From positions 1-15,193 of the forward strand of contig JALWQP010000115.1 of assembly GCA_027083045.1 (NCBI GenBank): 15,193 nt of DNA. The letters run 5' to 3'. The notes under the pieces are model-generated. The model saw only the letters and a list, made by a program, of their open reading frames with translations. It ran no database searches and had not been told where the DNA came from. The first letter of the stretch is position 1; every line of letters starts with the position of its first letter. Of the stretch, positions 6,717-13,500 are shown piece by piece. The translations under genes and the position numbers were made by a program. Source of the stretch: Desulfurococcales archaeon. Lineage in GTDB: Archaea > Thermoproteota > Thermoprotei_A > Sulfolobales > Desulfurococcaceae.

Positions 6717-6747
6717 ATACAAATACTCTGTTATAAAATTTTTGTAT
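6717..6747. promoter_or_regulatory. ATACAAA...TTTGTAT arms upstream of the regulator gene
   Basis: Seven-base inverted arms at 6717-6723 and 6741-6747 are separated by 17 bases of AT-rich sequence including a TATA-like TTATAAAAT. They use the same half-site as the palindrome at 4375-4394. They may be a binding site for autoregulation, but in AT-rich DNA this could be chance. Confidence 0.35.
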
Positions 6748-6825
6748 CATTTCTCCGATTCCAAAGAAATAAAAAACGATGACATAAAATCTTAAGTATA
6801 GATATACTCATGCGCAAACAAAAAA

Positions 6826-6851
6826 TTATAACACGGAGAAAAGTGTTATAA
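6826..6851. repeat. Perfect palindrome upstream of tRNA-Gly
   Basis: Nine-base arms TTATAACAC (6826-6834) and GTGTTATAA (6843-6851) surround GGAGAAAA. Each arm contains a TATA-like TTATAA, so the element could be the tRNA promoter (about 44 bases before the tRNA, implying a short leader), a bidirectional promoter, an operator or an RNA hairpin. Confidence 0.5.
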
Positions 6852-6891
6852 GACCATCCAGCCCTACAAATCTATACGGCCCAAAAACGCT

Positions 6892-6970
6892 GCGGCGGTC
6901 GTCTAGCCTGGACTAGGACGCCGGCCCTCCAAGCCGGAGATCCCGGGTTCAAATCCCGGCCGCCGCACCA
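6892..6970 (+). tRNA. tRNA-Gly (anticodon TCC), with encoded CCA
   Basis: A complete cloverleaf folds by eye. The acceptor GCGGCGG (6892-6898) pairs with CCGCCGC (6960-6966), and the D-stem is GTCT with GGAC. The anticodon stem is CCGGC/GCCGG around loop CCTCCAA (6926-6932), giving anticodon TCC at 6928-6930. The variable region is AGATC, the T-arm is CCGGG-TTCAAAT-CCCGG, the discriminator is A73, and CCA is encoded (6968-6970). There is no intron. The TCC anticodon with A73 fits glycine in archaea. Position 33, almost always U, is C here. Confidence 0.95.
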
Positions 6971-6990
6971 TTCTTTCTGTATCCAAGACA

Positions 6991-7050
6991 TTATTGGATT
7001 CCAATAACCAGGAAAAATTACAGGATTTTCAACCTGTGGAATTTCTTCCA
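6991..7050. repeat. Structured intergenic stretch between tRNA-Gly and the flavodiiron gene
   Basis: Two adjacent inverted repeats are visible. TTATTGG (6991-6997) and CCAATAA (7001-7007) form a perfect seven-base hairpin. Then 7011-7050 forms a longer imperfect hairpin in which GGAA, AATT and ACAGG pair with CCTGT, AATT and TTCC. The stretch could be a 3' hairpin of the tRNA transcript, the leader of the flavodiiron mRNA or an operator region. Confidence 0.4.
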
Positions 7051-7147
7051 GTTTGTAATCTCTATCTTCTGCCGTGACGGCTCATCGAGGTAATCGAGTA
7101 TATTAGGACATCGACCAATTATTATACTATAGCGATGGGTGATGAAA

Positions 7148-8359
7148 ATGACTGTTTATCATGTTGACAGGGTTGTACGGGACCTCTACGTATTGAGAGT
7201 CGATGATCTATCAACGAAGTACTTTGAGGGATTATGGGAGATCCCTGAGGGTATTACTTATAACTCATATGTTCTTACCCTACCGGATAAGGTCGTCTTA
7301 TTCGATGGTTGGAAGAGAGATTATGCTGAGGAATTCCTAGAAGCATTGGAGAGGATAATAGATATAAATGATATCGATATTATTGTTGTCCACCATATGG
7401 AGCCTGATCATACCGGCTCCCTAACAATGCTTTTATCAAAAATGAATAAACAGCCAATGATATATGGACACCCAATGGCTCGCTCGATGCTTAGTTCTTT
7501 CTATGGTTTGAACAACATAAAATTCGTGCCTACAAGGGATAAGATGGAGATCGATCTTAGAGACGAACGCATACTATTTATACATACTCCATGGCTTCAC
7601 TGGCCAGAAACAATAGTTACCCTCCTTAAGGAACGAGGCGTTCTTTTAACATGTGATGTATTTGGCAGCTATTCTATCCCACGCAAATTATTCGATACAG
7701 TGCTAAGCGAAGACGAGATCAGAAAGTATCTTATCTATGCGAGAAAATACATGGTAACTGTTATAGGGAGCTACAGGAGCCACGTCATTCCTGCCATCAA
7801 AAAACTAGATGAGCTAGGCATTAAACCATCTATAATAGCCCCTGCTCATGGCCTCATATGGAAACAAAACCTGGACATAATAATTAATGCGTATGAAGAT
7901 TTTGCGCAAAGCAAGTACGATGAGCATAAAGTAACCATCATATATACATCAATGTATGGCTTCGTAGAAGAAATAATTGACACTATTAAGGATTCCCTCG
8001 AAAAACACGGATTAACTATAAAGACCCATAGGTTCACAGATAAGGAGCGACCAATGATCTCGGAGATTCTAACGGACGTTGATACCTCCAAAGCCGTGAT
8101 TATAGGGATAAGCAATTATGAAGCATCGATTCACCCACGTATGGAAAGCGTATTAAATATCCTGATTAAGAAGATCAAGGCAAGAAAACCCACACTAATA
8201 ATAACAGTATATGGGTGGGGAGACGCCGCTAAAGCGCTTGTCAAAAAGAAACTAGAGAATACACCATTATCCCCAATAAATACTATAAGTGTAAAGGCTG
8301 GGTCAAAACTGCAACAAAACATAATAGAGGAGTTCTTAGGGAAAATCATAAGCGCGTAG
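7148..8359 (+). CDS. Flavodiiron protein (FprA-type O2/NO reductase)
   Basis: A cytoplasmic enzyme that reduces O2 to water or NO to N2O. The N-terminal metallo-beta-lactamase-like domain (about 1-255) carries all expected diiron ligands: H83, E85, D87 and H88 in HHMEPDHTG, H151 in LHWPET, D170 in TCDVFG and H234 in PAHGLIW. A flavodoxin-like domain (about 262-400) follows. Its FMN phosphate loop reads TSMYGFVEE, with FV where a Ser/Thr pair is usual. There is no C-terminal rubredoxin or flavin reductase module, so a separate electron donor is needed. The 403-residue length is normal. Start: GTG 7139 lies within GGTGA (7138-7142), and ATG 7148 stands five bases after it; ATG 7142 is a less likely alternative. 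It is the first gene of a same-strand cluster with the ferritin-like/VIT1 gene, suggesting defence against oxygen and released iron. Confidence 0.93.
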   Translation: MTVYHVDRVVRDLYVLRVDDLSTKYFEGLWEIPEGITYNSYVLTLPDKVVLFDGWKRDYAEEFLEALERIIDINDIDIIVVHHMEPDHTGSLTMLLSKMNKQPMIYGHPMARSMLSSFYGLNNIKFVPTRDKMEIDLRDERILFIHTPWLHWPETIVTLLKERGVLLTCDVFGSYSIPRKLFDTVLSEDEIRKYLIYARKYMVTVIGSYRSHVIPAIKKLDELGIKPSIIAPAHGLIWKQNLDIIINAYEDFAQSKYDEHKVTIIYTSMYGFVEEIIDTIKDSLEKHGLTIKTHRFTDKERPMISEILTDVDTSKAVIIGISNYEASIHPRMESVLNILIKKIKARKPTLIITVYGWGDAAKALVKKKLENTPLSPINTISVKAGSKLQQNIIEEFLGKIISA

Positions 8360-8380
8360 CGTAGTAAATGGTGATCTGGC

Positions 8381-9499
8381 CTGAATAACGAGGAGATAAT
8401 AAAAACAGCTATCACTATGTACAGGGACGAAGTTGAAACAAGCATTATTTATAGCGAATTAGCCAAGCGTATCAAAAACCCCGAGATATCCAAAAAACTA
8501 CAAATGCTTGCAAAAATAGAGAAAAGACACGCTGATTTCTGGAGAAATTTTCTTGAAAAAAGAGGAATAGACATCAATAGGATAAAGATCAGCAATATAC
8601 TTCTTAGATTAAAGATCACGTTATTCGGGCTACTAGGCTACGGCCTAACTCTCAAGATCCTTGAGCTAGGAGAAGACAACGCAGTTAAAACTTATTCACA
8701 ACTTCTCGGATCATCCGAAATAACCGAAGAGGAGAGACAACAGCTCAGAAAGATCCTAGAAGACGAGCTCGTGCACGAGGAGGAATTCGAGGAGGAAGAA
8801 TCTAGATTAAAGGAATTCCTACTTCATGTACGCGACGCTATTCTTGGTATGAACGATGGATTAGTTGAAATATTATCTGTATCAGCAGGTCTTGCCGGTG
8901 CATACGGCGACCCGATATATGTTGCTCTAGGAGGCTCTATCGTGGGTATTGGAGGCGCTCTTTCAATGGCTGTGGGAACCTATATCAGTGTCAAGGCGCA
9001 GAGGGACGTGAAGCTGGGAGCCCTCACGAGGATAAGGCTTGCAGCAAAATATGCAGCAAATGTATTGATCAAGAGAGTCAAGGAACATCTTCTCAAAAGA
9101 GGCTATAGTGCAGAGGCGATCGAAAACATTAGTAGGGATGCGAGCTCAAACCCCGAAATACTAAGTAAGATTATAGCTGAGGAAGAGTATGGCATAACTG
9201 AGGATGCTCTCGAGAATCCAAAAATAGCGAGCCTCTACACAGGAGTGTTTTATATTATAGGTGCTTTTGTGCCGCTTATACCATATTTTCTCGGCTTACC
9301 AATACTAGGTGCGCTAATATTTTCTTTCATCATGGCTGCCTCGATGCTCGCAGTATCGGGTACTATAGTTGCCATATCGTCAGGACTAGCTATCAGGAAA
9401 AAAGTCATAGAACTCGTGTTATCCGGCCTAGGCTCAGCTATCGTGACATACGGCATAGGTGCCCTAGCATCCATACTTTTCGGCATAGAGGCGGGATAA
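8381..9499 (+). CDS. Ferritin-like/VIT1 (CCC1) fusion membrane protein, MbfA-like iron transporter
   Basis: A probable iron (or manganese) transporter with a built-in diiron ferritin-like domain. Residues about 1-145 form a rubrerythrin-type four-helix domain with a full ligand set: E17, E47xxH50, E98 and E129xxH132. Residues about 150-372 are a VIT1/CCC1 domain starting RDAILGMNDGLVEILS, with membrane helices. Bacterial MbfA has this architecture and exports iron. The first ATG is at 8417, but starting there leaves only four residues before the first ligand and cuts helix 1. The frame is open back to a stop at 8372, the only start-like codon in between is CTG 8381, and GGTGA at 8370-8374 sits six bases before it. 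I therefore propose CTG 8381; ATG 8417 is the fallback. It begins 21 bases after the flavodiiron gene, so the two are probably co-transcribed. Confidence 0.85.
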   Translation: MNNEEIIKTAITMYRDEVETSIIYSELAKRIKNPEISKKLQMLAKIEKRHADFWRNFLEKRGIDINRIKISNILLRLKITLFGLLGYGLTLKILELGEDNAVKTYSQLLGSSEITEEERQQLRKILEDELVHEEEFEEEESRLKEFLLHVRDAILGMNDGLVEILSVSAGLAGAYGDPIYVALGGSIVGIGGALSMAVGTYISVKAQRDVKLGALTRIRLAAKYAANVLIKRVKEHLLKRGYSAEAIENISRDASSNPEILSKIIAEEEYGITEDALENPKIASLYTGVFYIIGAFVPLIPYFLGLPILGALIFSFIMAASMLAVSGTIVAISSGLAIRKKVIELVLSGLGSAIVTYGIGALASILFGIEAG

Positions 9500-9544
9500 T
9501 ATGGGCAATCTAAGACAGTTCAGAGAACCAGCCGGTGAACACTA

Positions 9545-10330
9545 TTGTTGGCCATAACGACGCTCATCCTATTGTTTCTAGGTGCTTTAGCCATAGGATT
9601 TGTTTCGGCTATGAGCGGTATTGGCGGCGGTAGCCTCATAGTCCCATATATGATCCTTGTGCTCGGATTCGATGTGAGAGTTGCTGTAGCGACAAGCCTA
9701 GTTGCGATCATCGTGACTTCATCAATAGCCGCAAGCGAATATCTTAGGGACAACCTAGTGGATTTAAAGACTGCATTAACATTAGAGCCCATCACCACTA
9801 TTGGCGCCATACTTGGCGCCATCATAACCACTTCAATACCACCAACAATAATTAGGACCGGCCTAGGCTTCATATTATTATATGTGTCCATGTCAATGCT
9901 TTTGAAGGCCCTAAGGCCCTCGAAGACGAGAAAAACCATAAAGAGAAAAACCAAGAGGGTTACAAAGGCCCTCGCACTACTAGTATCTTTTTTCGCCGGA
10001 ATATTATCAGGTATGTTCGGAATAGGGGGTGGAGTACTAAAGGTACCAATTATGGCTGGACTACTAGGTCTTCCTATAAAAACAGCAGTAGCCACAAGTT
10101 CTTTCATGGTAGGATTAACAGCTACTGGCGGGAGCATAGTCTATGTATCCAGGGGTATACCTGAACCACTGGCTGTCGCTGCTCTGGCATCGGGAATTAT
10201 TCCGGGAGCATATGTTGGTGCAAGACGCCTTGAAAAACTAAGGCCGAGAACTGTAAGGCTTGTTTTCGCCTTGATACTACTCTATGCTGCGATTAGACTG
10301 ATCATATCATTAACACATATTATAGGGTAA
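9545..10330 (+). CDS. TSUP (TauE/SafE) family anion transporter
   Basis: An integral membrane transporter of about 262 residues, usual for the family, with seven or eight helices. The two internal repeats each carry the signature MSGIGGGSLIVP (about residues 22-33) and MFGIGGGVLKVP (about 156-167). TauE/SafE members move sulphite, sulphonates or other small organosulphur anions, but the substrate cannot be read here. A basic loop (about 118-142) separates the halves. No ATG is available at the N-terminus; TTG 9545 follows GGTGA (9534-9538) by six bases, with TTG 9548 as the alternative. It lies 45 bases after the VIT1 fusion and five before the DUF1634 gene, a partner often found beside TSUP genes. 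Confidence 0.88.
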   Translation: MLAITTLILLFLGALAIGFVSAMSGIGGGSLIVPYMILVLGFDVRVAVATSLVAIIVTSSIAASEYLRDNLVDLKTALTLEPITTIGAILGAIITTSIPPTIIRTGLGFILLYVSMSMLLKALRPSKTRKTIKRKTKRVTKALALLVSFFAGILSGMFGIGGGVLKVPIMAGLLGLPIKTAVATSSFMVGLTATGGSIVYVSRGIPEPLAVAALASGIIPGAYVGARRLEKLRPRTVRLVFALILLYAAIRLIISLTHIIG

Positions 10331-10335
10331 TCAAA

Positions 10336-10602
10336 ATGGTAGAGGCACACCATATACTTAGATATGGAGTCATAACAGGACTAGTCATTCTCATAGCAGG
10401 GCTTTTGATATCTATTCTAACAGAAACCACCGCTATCCTATGGTTTGGGATCTACATAATAATAGCGACTCCATTATTATCCGTCGCCTTAATATGCGCT
10501 AGAAACATCAGAAGCAAAGAACAGAGCGGCCTGGGACTGCTAGCACTACTAGAGATCGTGGTAGTCATGCTATATATTCTCATCGTATTACATGTACTAT
10601 AA
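10336..10602 (+). CDS. DUF1634 small membrane protein, partner of the TSUP transporter
   Basis: An 88-residue protein with three hydrophobic segments (about residues 10-28, 33-53 and 66-87) and an N-terminal MVEAHHILRYG. Size, helix spacing and the position immediately after a TSUP gene match DUF1634, which commonly accompanies TauE/SafE transporters in archaea and bacteria. Its function is unknown; an accessory subunit of the transporter is the natural inference. ATG 10336 is five bases after the preceding stop, indicating coupled translation. The stop overlaps the 3' end of the convergent KaiC-like gene by six bases, leaving no room for a separate terminator. Confidence 0.75.
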   Translation: MVEAHHILRYGVITGLVILIAGLLISILTETTAILWFGIYIIIATPLLSVALICARNIRSKEQSGLGLLALLEIVVVMLYILIVLHVL

Positions 10603-11949
10603 TGTTCTAATAGACAGCTTTTTATTTTCAAATAATATCTCGAAATATTTCTGAGGCGGAGATGATAACCTCATTTTCCGAACATATATTAATCTTCTAA
10701 CACTTCTATCTGTCCTTTCAAAATTCATTTCGATAATGCTATCACACATTGTACTTAGCCATACATATAATTTCTCTTCAACTCCCTTCTCGTATATCAT
10801 CGATAACATTATGGTTGCATTTGAGCTCTTTGAATAGTATATCAGGTCTCTGACATATCTATGAAAATCATGACCGAATTCCTTCCATAGACTATATAGT
10901 CCGTCAATAAATATAACGATCGGTTTTGAGAAGTCGACTACTCGATTTATGATGCTGAAGAATGAATTAATTGTAATGGTTCTCGGATTTATCGAGTGTA
11001 TGGTTAGGTCACCCTTTAATCCCTCCATATTAAACCCTAGGAATCTAAGAGTCTCTACAAGTTGTTGCTCAGGCTCCTCAAAGCTAATGTAATATACATG
11101 TTCTCCTTCTCTAGCCATATTGTATGCTGTTGTCAACATAAGGATTGTTTTACCTACCCCCGATGGGCCTATAAGAAGCGTTGATGTCCCCCGAATAAGT
11201 CCTCCACCCAAAATATCATCGAATCCATCGATTCCCGTAGGTATTCTTACCTCATGATTTATATGGCTTTTAAGCTCCTTCAAAATACCATGAGGATGTA
11301 TTGTTACGCCATACTCTTTATTCATGTCTAGCTCATAGATCATCCTTGTGTGTGGGATGTTCTTTATTTTTGCAAGCTCTATGAATCTTCTCGGTGCACC
11401 ATAGGAAGGATGCTCCATTTTGATCCTGACAATTATGTCTGAGATCATTTCAGCCCTAGATCTTAATCCATGCAATGAGCTTCGAGATATCATCAGGACC
11501 ATGCATTTCTTCTCTCCACAATTTGTTTTGATCATTTTCCTTATAGACAGTAAATCAGAGGTTGAAGCAAATTCTATTATCGGATCTATAAAGTCTATAA
11601 CTATCATACCAGGGCTATAAGTGTCGATTATATCATTGAGGAGCTGAGAGATCATTATTAGTCTGTCGGCGACGGGCACTATTTCGAATCCATAGTACTT
11701 GAATTGCCCAGAATTGATATAGTCATCTAGATTGATCCTTAATATATTAGAAAATATATCCTTTATATCAGGCGGCTCAAGGAGAACACCTATCCATGCC
11801 ACTCTTTGACCATATCCTTCAATAACTTCCTTAGCAATACTAGCGGTAAATATCGTCTTACCTGCACCTGTTGGTCCCTCTATTAGTACTATAGACCCAG
11901 GTCTTATTCCTCCCACCATATCCCTTATGAATTGCAGGCCCTTAGACAT
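10597..11949 (-). CDS. KaiC-like protein with two RecA-type ATPase domains
   Basis: A 450-residue cytoplasmic RecA-superfamily ATPase with duplicated KaiC domains. Domain 1 (about 1-225) has Walker A GPTGAGKT (25-32) and a Walker B-like MIVIDF (115-120). Domain 2 (about 232-450) starts RIPTGIDGFDDILGGGL, has Walker A GPSGVGKT (261-268), the catalytic-type FEEPE (290-294) and Walker B VIFID (345-349). In domain 1 the paired glutamates are replaced by LLEPP (56-60), so the halves are not equivalent. It is shorter than cyanobacterial KaiC (about 519 residues). Archaeal homologues are often regulators near signalling or motility genes and are not clock proteins; no kaiA or kaiB is present. ATG 11949 has AAGGTG eight bases upstream. 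Function is not predictable beyond ATP-dependent regulation. Confidence 0.85.
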   Translation of the reverse strand: MSKGLQFIRDMVGGIRPGSIVLIEGPTGAGKTIFTASIAKEVIEGYGQRVAWIGVLLEPPDIKDIFSNILRINLDDYINSGQFKYYGFEIVPVADRLIMISQLLNDIIDTYSPGMIVIDFIDPIIEFASTSDLLSIRKMIKTNCGEKKCMVLMISRSSLHGLRSRAEMISDIIVRIKMEHPSYGAPRRFIELAKIKNIPHTRMIYELDMNKEYGVTIHPHGILKELKSHINHEVRIPTGIDGFDDILGGGLIRGTSTLLIGPSGVGKTILMLTTAYNMAREGEHVYYISFEEPEQQLVETLRFLGFNMEGLKGDLTIHSINPRTITINSFFSIINRVVDFSKPIVIFIDGLYSLWKEFGHDFHRYVRDLIYYSKSSNATIMLSMIYEKGVEEKLYVWLSTMCDSIIEMNFERTDRSVRRLIYVRKMRLSSPPQKYFEILFENKKLSIRTL

Positions 11950-12142
11950 GCGCTGAGCACCTTCTTAACACTATAACTATTATATTATATTTTATAATAA
12001 TACAGTATGAGTTATTTATTGTATTCTTCATATTGATTTAAAACACTAACCAAATATTAAAAACAGTATTATATAGTTTGCATAAATTATATCCAGATTT
12101 ATTAAAAATATGTAATATGTTATGTATCATACTATTAAATAT
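11950..12142. other. AT-rich intergenic region between the KaiC-like gene and upp
   Basis: These 193 bases are the most AT-rich stretch of the window. They hold the promoter of the KaiC-like gene (several overlapping TATA-like elements around 11971-11992, including the short inverted repeat ATTATA-TTT-TATAAT) and the 3' flank of upp. I see no reading frame, RNA cloverleaf or long repeat. ACAGTAT occurs twice, near 12003 and 12064, which is probably chance. Confidence 0.5.
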
Positions 12143-12796
12143 CTAATAATGAGAAAGAGTGCCACCTAGTGCTCGATCGCCGGCGTCTCCAAGACCTGGA
12201 ACAATGAAATAGTTTTTATCGAGTTTCTCATCAACTGAACAGACAATTATGGCTTTTACCTTCCTCTCCTTCGAAAGCCTCTCTAAGCCTTCTCTACTAG
12301 CAATAACCGAGCCCACTATAATATCAGAAGCACCAAGTCTACTAATTAGTTCTACAGATTTCTTTAGTGTTAAACCAGTAGCAAGCATGGGATCAAGAAG
12401 GACCACTACTTTTTTGCGCAGATCTCTAGGTAATCTCGTGTAGTATATTTCGACATCCAGATACCCCCTACTATGATCTTCTATCCTCCTCGCTGCTATC
12501 AATCCTATTCCAGCCCATGGCATTGACTTTACGAAGCCGTATAGTAATGGAAGAGATGCCCCCAGTATACCGACCGCAATCACCTCTCTTGAAATAGTCA
12601 ATCCTTTGGCCCGTCCTAGCGGTGTCGTAACCTCTACGCTCCTCCAATTCATGAATTTTGCTATCTCAAATCCAATGTAGAAGCCTATCTTCTCCATAAT
12701 CTCCCTAAAGAATAGGGGCTGAGTTCGTGTATTTCTAAGAATTGTTAGATATGATTTAATAAGCGGGTTATCTACCACCACAATCTTTCTATCCAT
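12143..12796 (-). CDS. upp: Uracil phosphoribosyltransferase
   Basis: A cytoplasmic pyrimidine salvage enzyme: uracil + PRPP gives UMP + PPi. The PRPP-binding loop is LDPMLATGLT (about residues 134-143), and the uracil-binding C-terminal motif is GLGDAGDRALGG (201-212). The N-terminal RNTRTQPLFFREIMEKIG is also typical. From ATG 12796 the protein has 217 residues, the usual length. The frame extends to an ATG at 12829, but a TATA-like TTAAATATAATA immediately upstream of that codon would start transcription near 12814, inside the extension, so 12796 is preferred. It is divergent from the pyroglutamyl peptidase gene, with about 60 bases between starts. Confidence 0.95.
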   Translation of the reverse strand: MDRKIVVVDNPLIKSYLTILRNTRTQPLFFREIMEKIGFYIGFEIAKFMNWRSVEVTTPLGRAKGLTISREVIAVGILGASLPLLYGFVKSMPWAGIGLIAARRIEDHSRGYLDVEIYYTRLPRDLRKKVVVLLDPMLATGLTLKKSVELISRLGASDIIVGSVIASREGLERLSKERKVKAIIVCSVDEKLDKNYFIVPGLGDAGDRALGGTLSHY

Positions 12797-12829
12797 TGTG
12801 CCCTGCAAACCTTTAGAATCATAACGCAT

Positions 12830-12843
12830 TATTATATTTAACG
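12830..12843. promoter_or_regulatory. TATA-rich element between the divergent upp and pcp genes
   Basis: On the minus strand it reads about TTAAATATAATA and serves upp, whose ATG is at 12796. On the plus strand ATTATATTTA lies only about 20 bases before ATG 12856, so the peptidase mRNA would have almost no leader if it used the same element. The two promoters probably share or overlap this DNA. Confidence 0.45.
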
Positions 12844-12855
12844 TTGGGTGTTGGG

Positions 12856-13500
12856 ATGAAAATACTTATCCTTGGATACGGAAGTTACAATGGCTATCTA
12901 TTCAATTCATGTATTGATGTTGCCCTAGAAATAAAGAATAGATTATCTACTAATGGAAACACTGTCTATGTAAAAATTCTAAGGGTTTCGCTCTCAGAGG
13001 TCTCTAATTTTTTCTCAAACGAATTAGAAAAGATCCAGCCAGATATAATTATTGGACTTGGAATGTATCCTGGGGCACGTATGCCCATACTCGAGGCAGC
13101 AGCAATCAATATTGCTAGCTACAGGATCCCCGATGCGAACCATAAAATCTACTCGTACAGGAGACTATTTAATAATGAACCACTCATTAGAACGCCTATC
13201 CTTGATCCCGCTCACATAATTGAAGAATGCAGAAAAATAAACCACGATATAACTGTAGGTCTGTCCACAGGGACATATCTATGTAATGCACTAGCCTACC
13301 ACATATACAGGTGGAGTCAGAAGACAGGCCGATTAGGAGTATTCTTTCATATACCAATGATATCAGATACTCTTATGAAGAACAACATGTTAGGACAAGG
13401 CAATTATCCGCTTGTATCCCTCCACGATGTCGTTGAACCCATTCTCTGTGTATTAAATAAGTTATTAAACAACTTCGAGAAGCAAGGGCCTCACAAATAA
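12856..13500 (+). CDS. pcp: Pyroglutamyl peptidase I (family C15)
   Basis: A cytosolic cysteine peptidase that removes N-terminal pyroglutamate from peptides. The catalytic triad is visible at family positions: E80 in ARMPILEAAAIN, C143 in STGTYLCNAL and H165 in FFHIPM (compare E81, C144 and H168 in bacterial enzymes). The N-terminal ILILGYGSYNGYLFNSC and the AINIASYRIPD segment also follow the C15 pattern. The length of 214 residues is normal. The sequence is divergent, with YGSYNGY in place of the usual FEPFGG motif. I start at ATG 12856, which follows GGTG (12847-12850), in preference to TTG 12844. The last 36 bases overlap the convergent NikR gene. Confidence 0.88.
   Translation: MKILILGYGSYNGYLFNSCIDVALEIKNRLSTNGNTVYVKILRVSLSEVSNFFSNELEKIQPDIIIGLGMYPGARMPILEAAAINIASYRIPDANHKIYSYRRLFNNEPLIRTPILDPAHIIEECRKINHDITVGLSTGTYLCNALAYHIYRWSQKTGRLGVFFHIPMISDTLMKNNMLGQGNYPLVSLHDVVEPILCVLNKLLNNFEKQGPHK

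Noticed and set aside
7139..7145. GTGATGA resembling a C box of a C/D guide RNA
   Set aside because: It coincides with the ribosome binding site and start of the flavodiiron gene, and no D box or paired C'/D' motif lies nearby.
9501..9557. An 18-codon frame ATG 9501 to TAA 9557 overlapping the TSUP start
   Set aside because: It could be read as a leader peptide, but it has no ribosome binding site of its own and such short frames are common by chance.
9520..10137. A 205-codon minus-strand frame across the TSUP gene
   Set aside because: It is a shadow of the TSUP coding frame, whose two GIGGG repeats are unmistakable; the antisense translation has no recognisable motif.
9545..10330. Naming the TSUP gene as a sulphite exporter specifically
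   Set aside because: The family covers several substrates and no sulphur-metabolism gene in the window fixes the choice.
10597..11949. Reading the KaiC-like gene as a circadian clock component
   Set aside because: There is no kaiA or kaiB, domain 1 lacks the paired glutamates, and KaiC-like ATPases are widespread in archaea without a clock.
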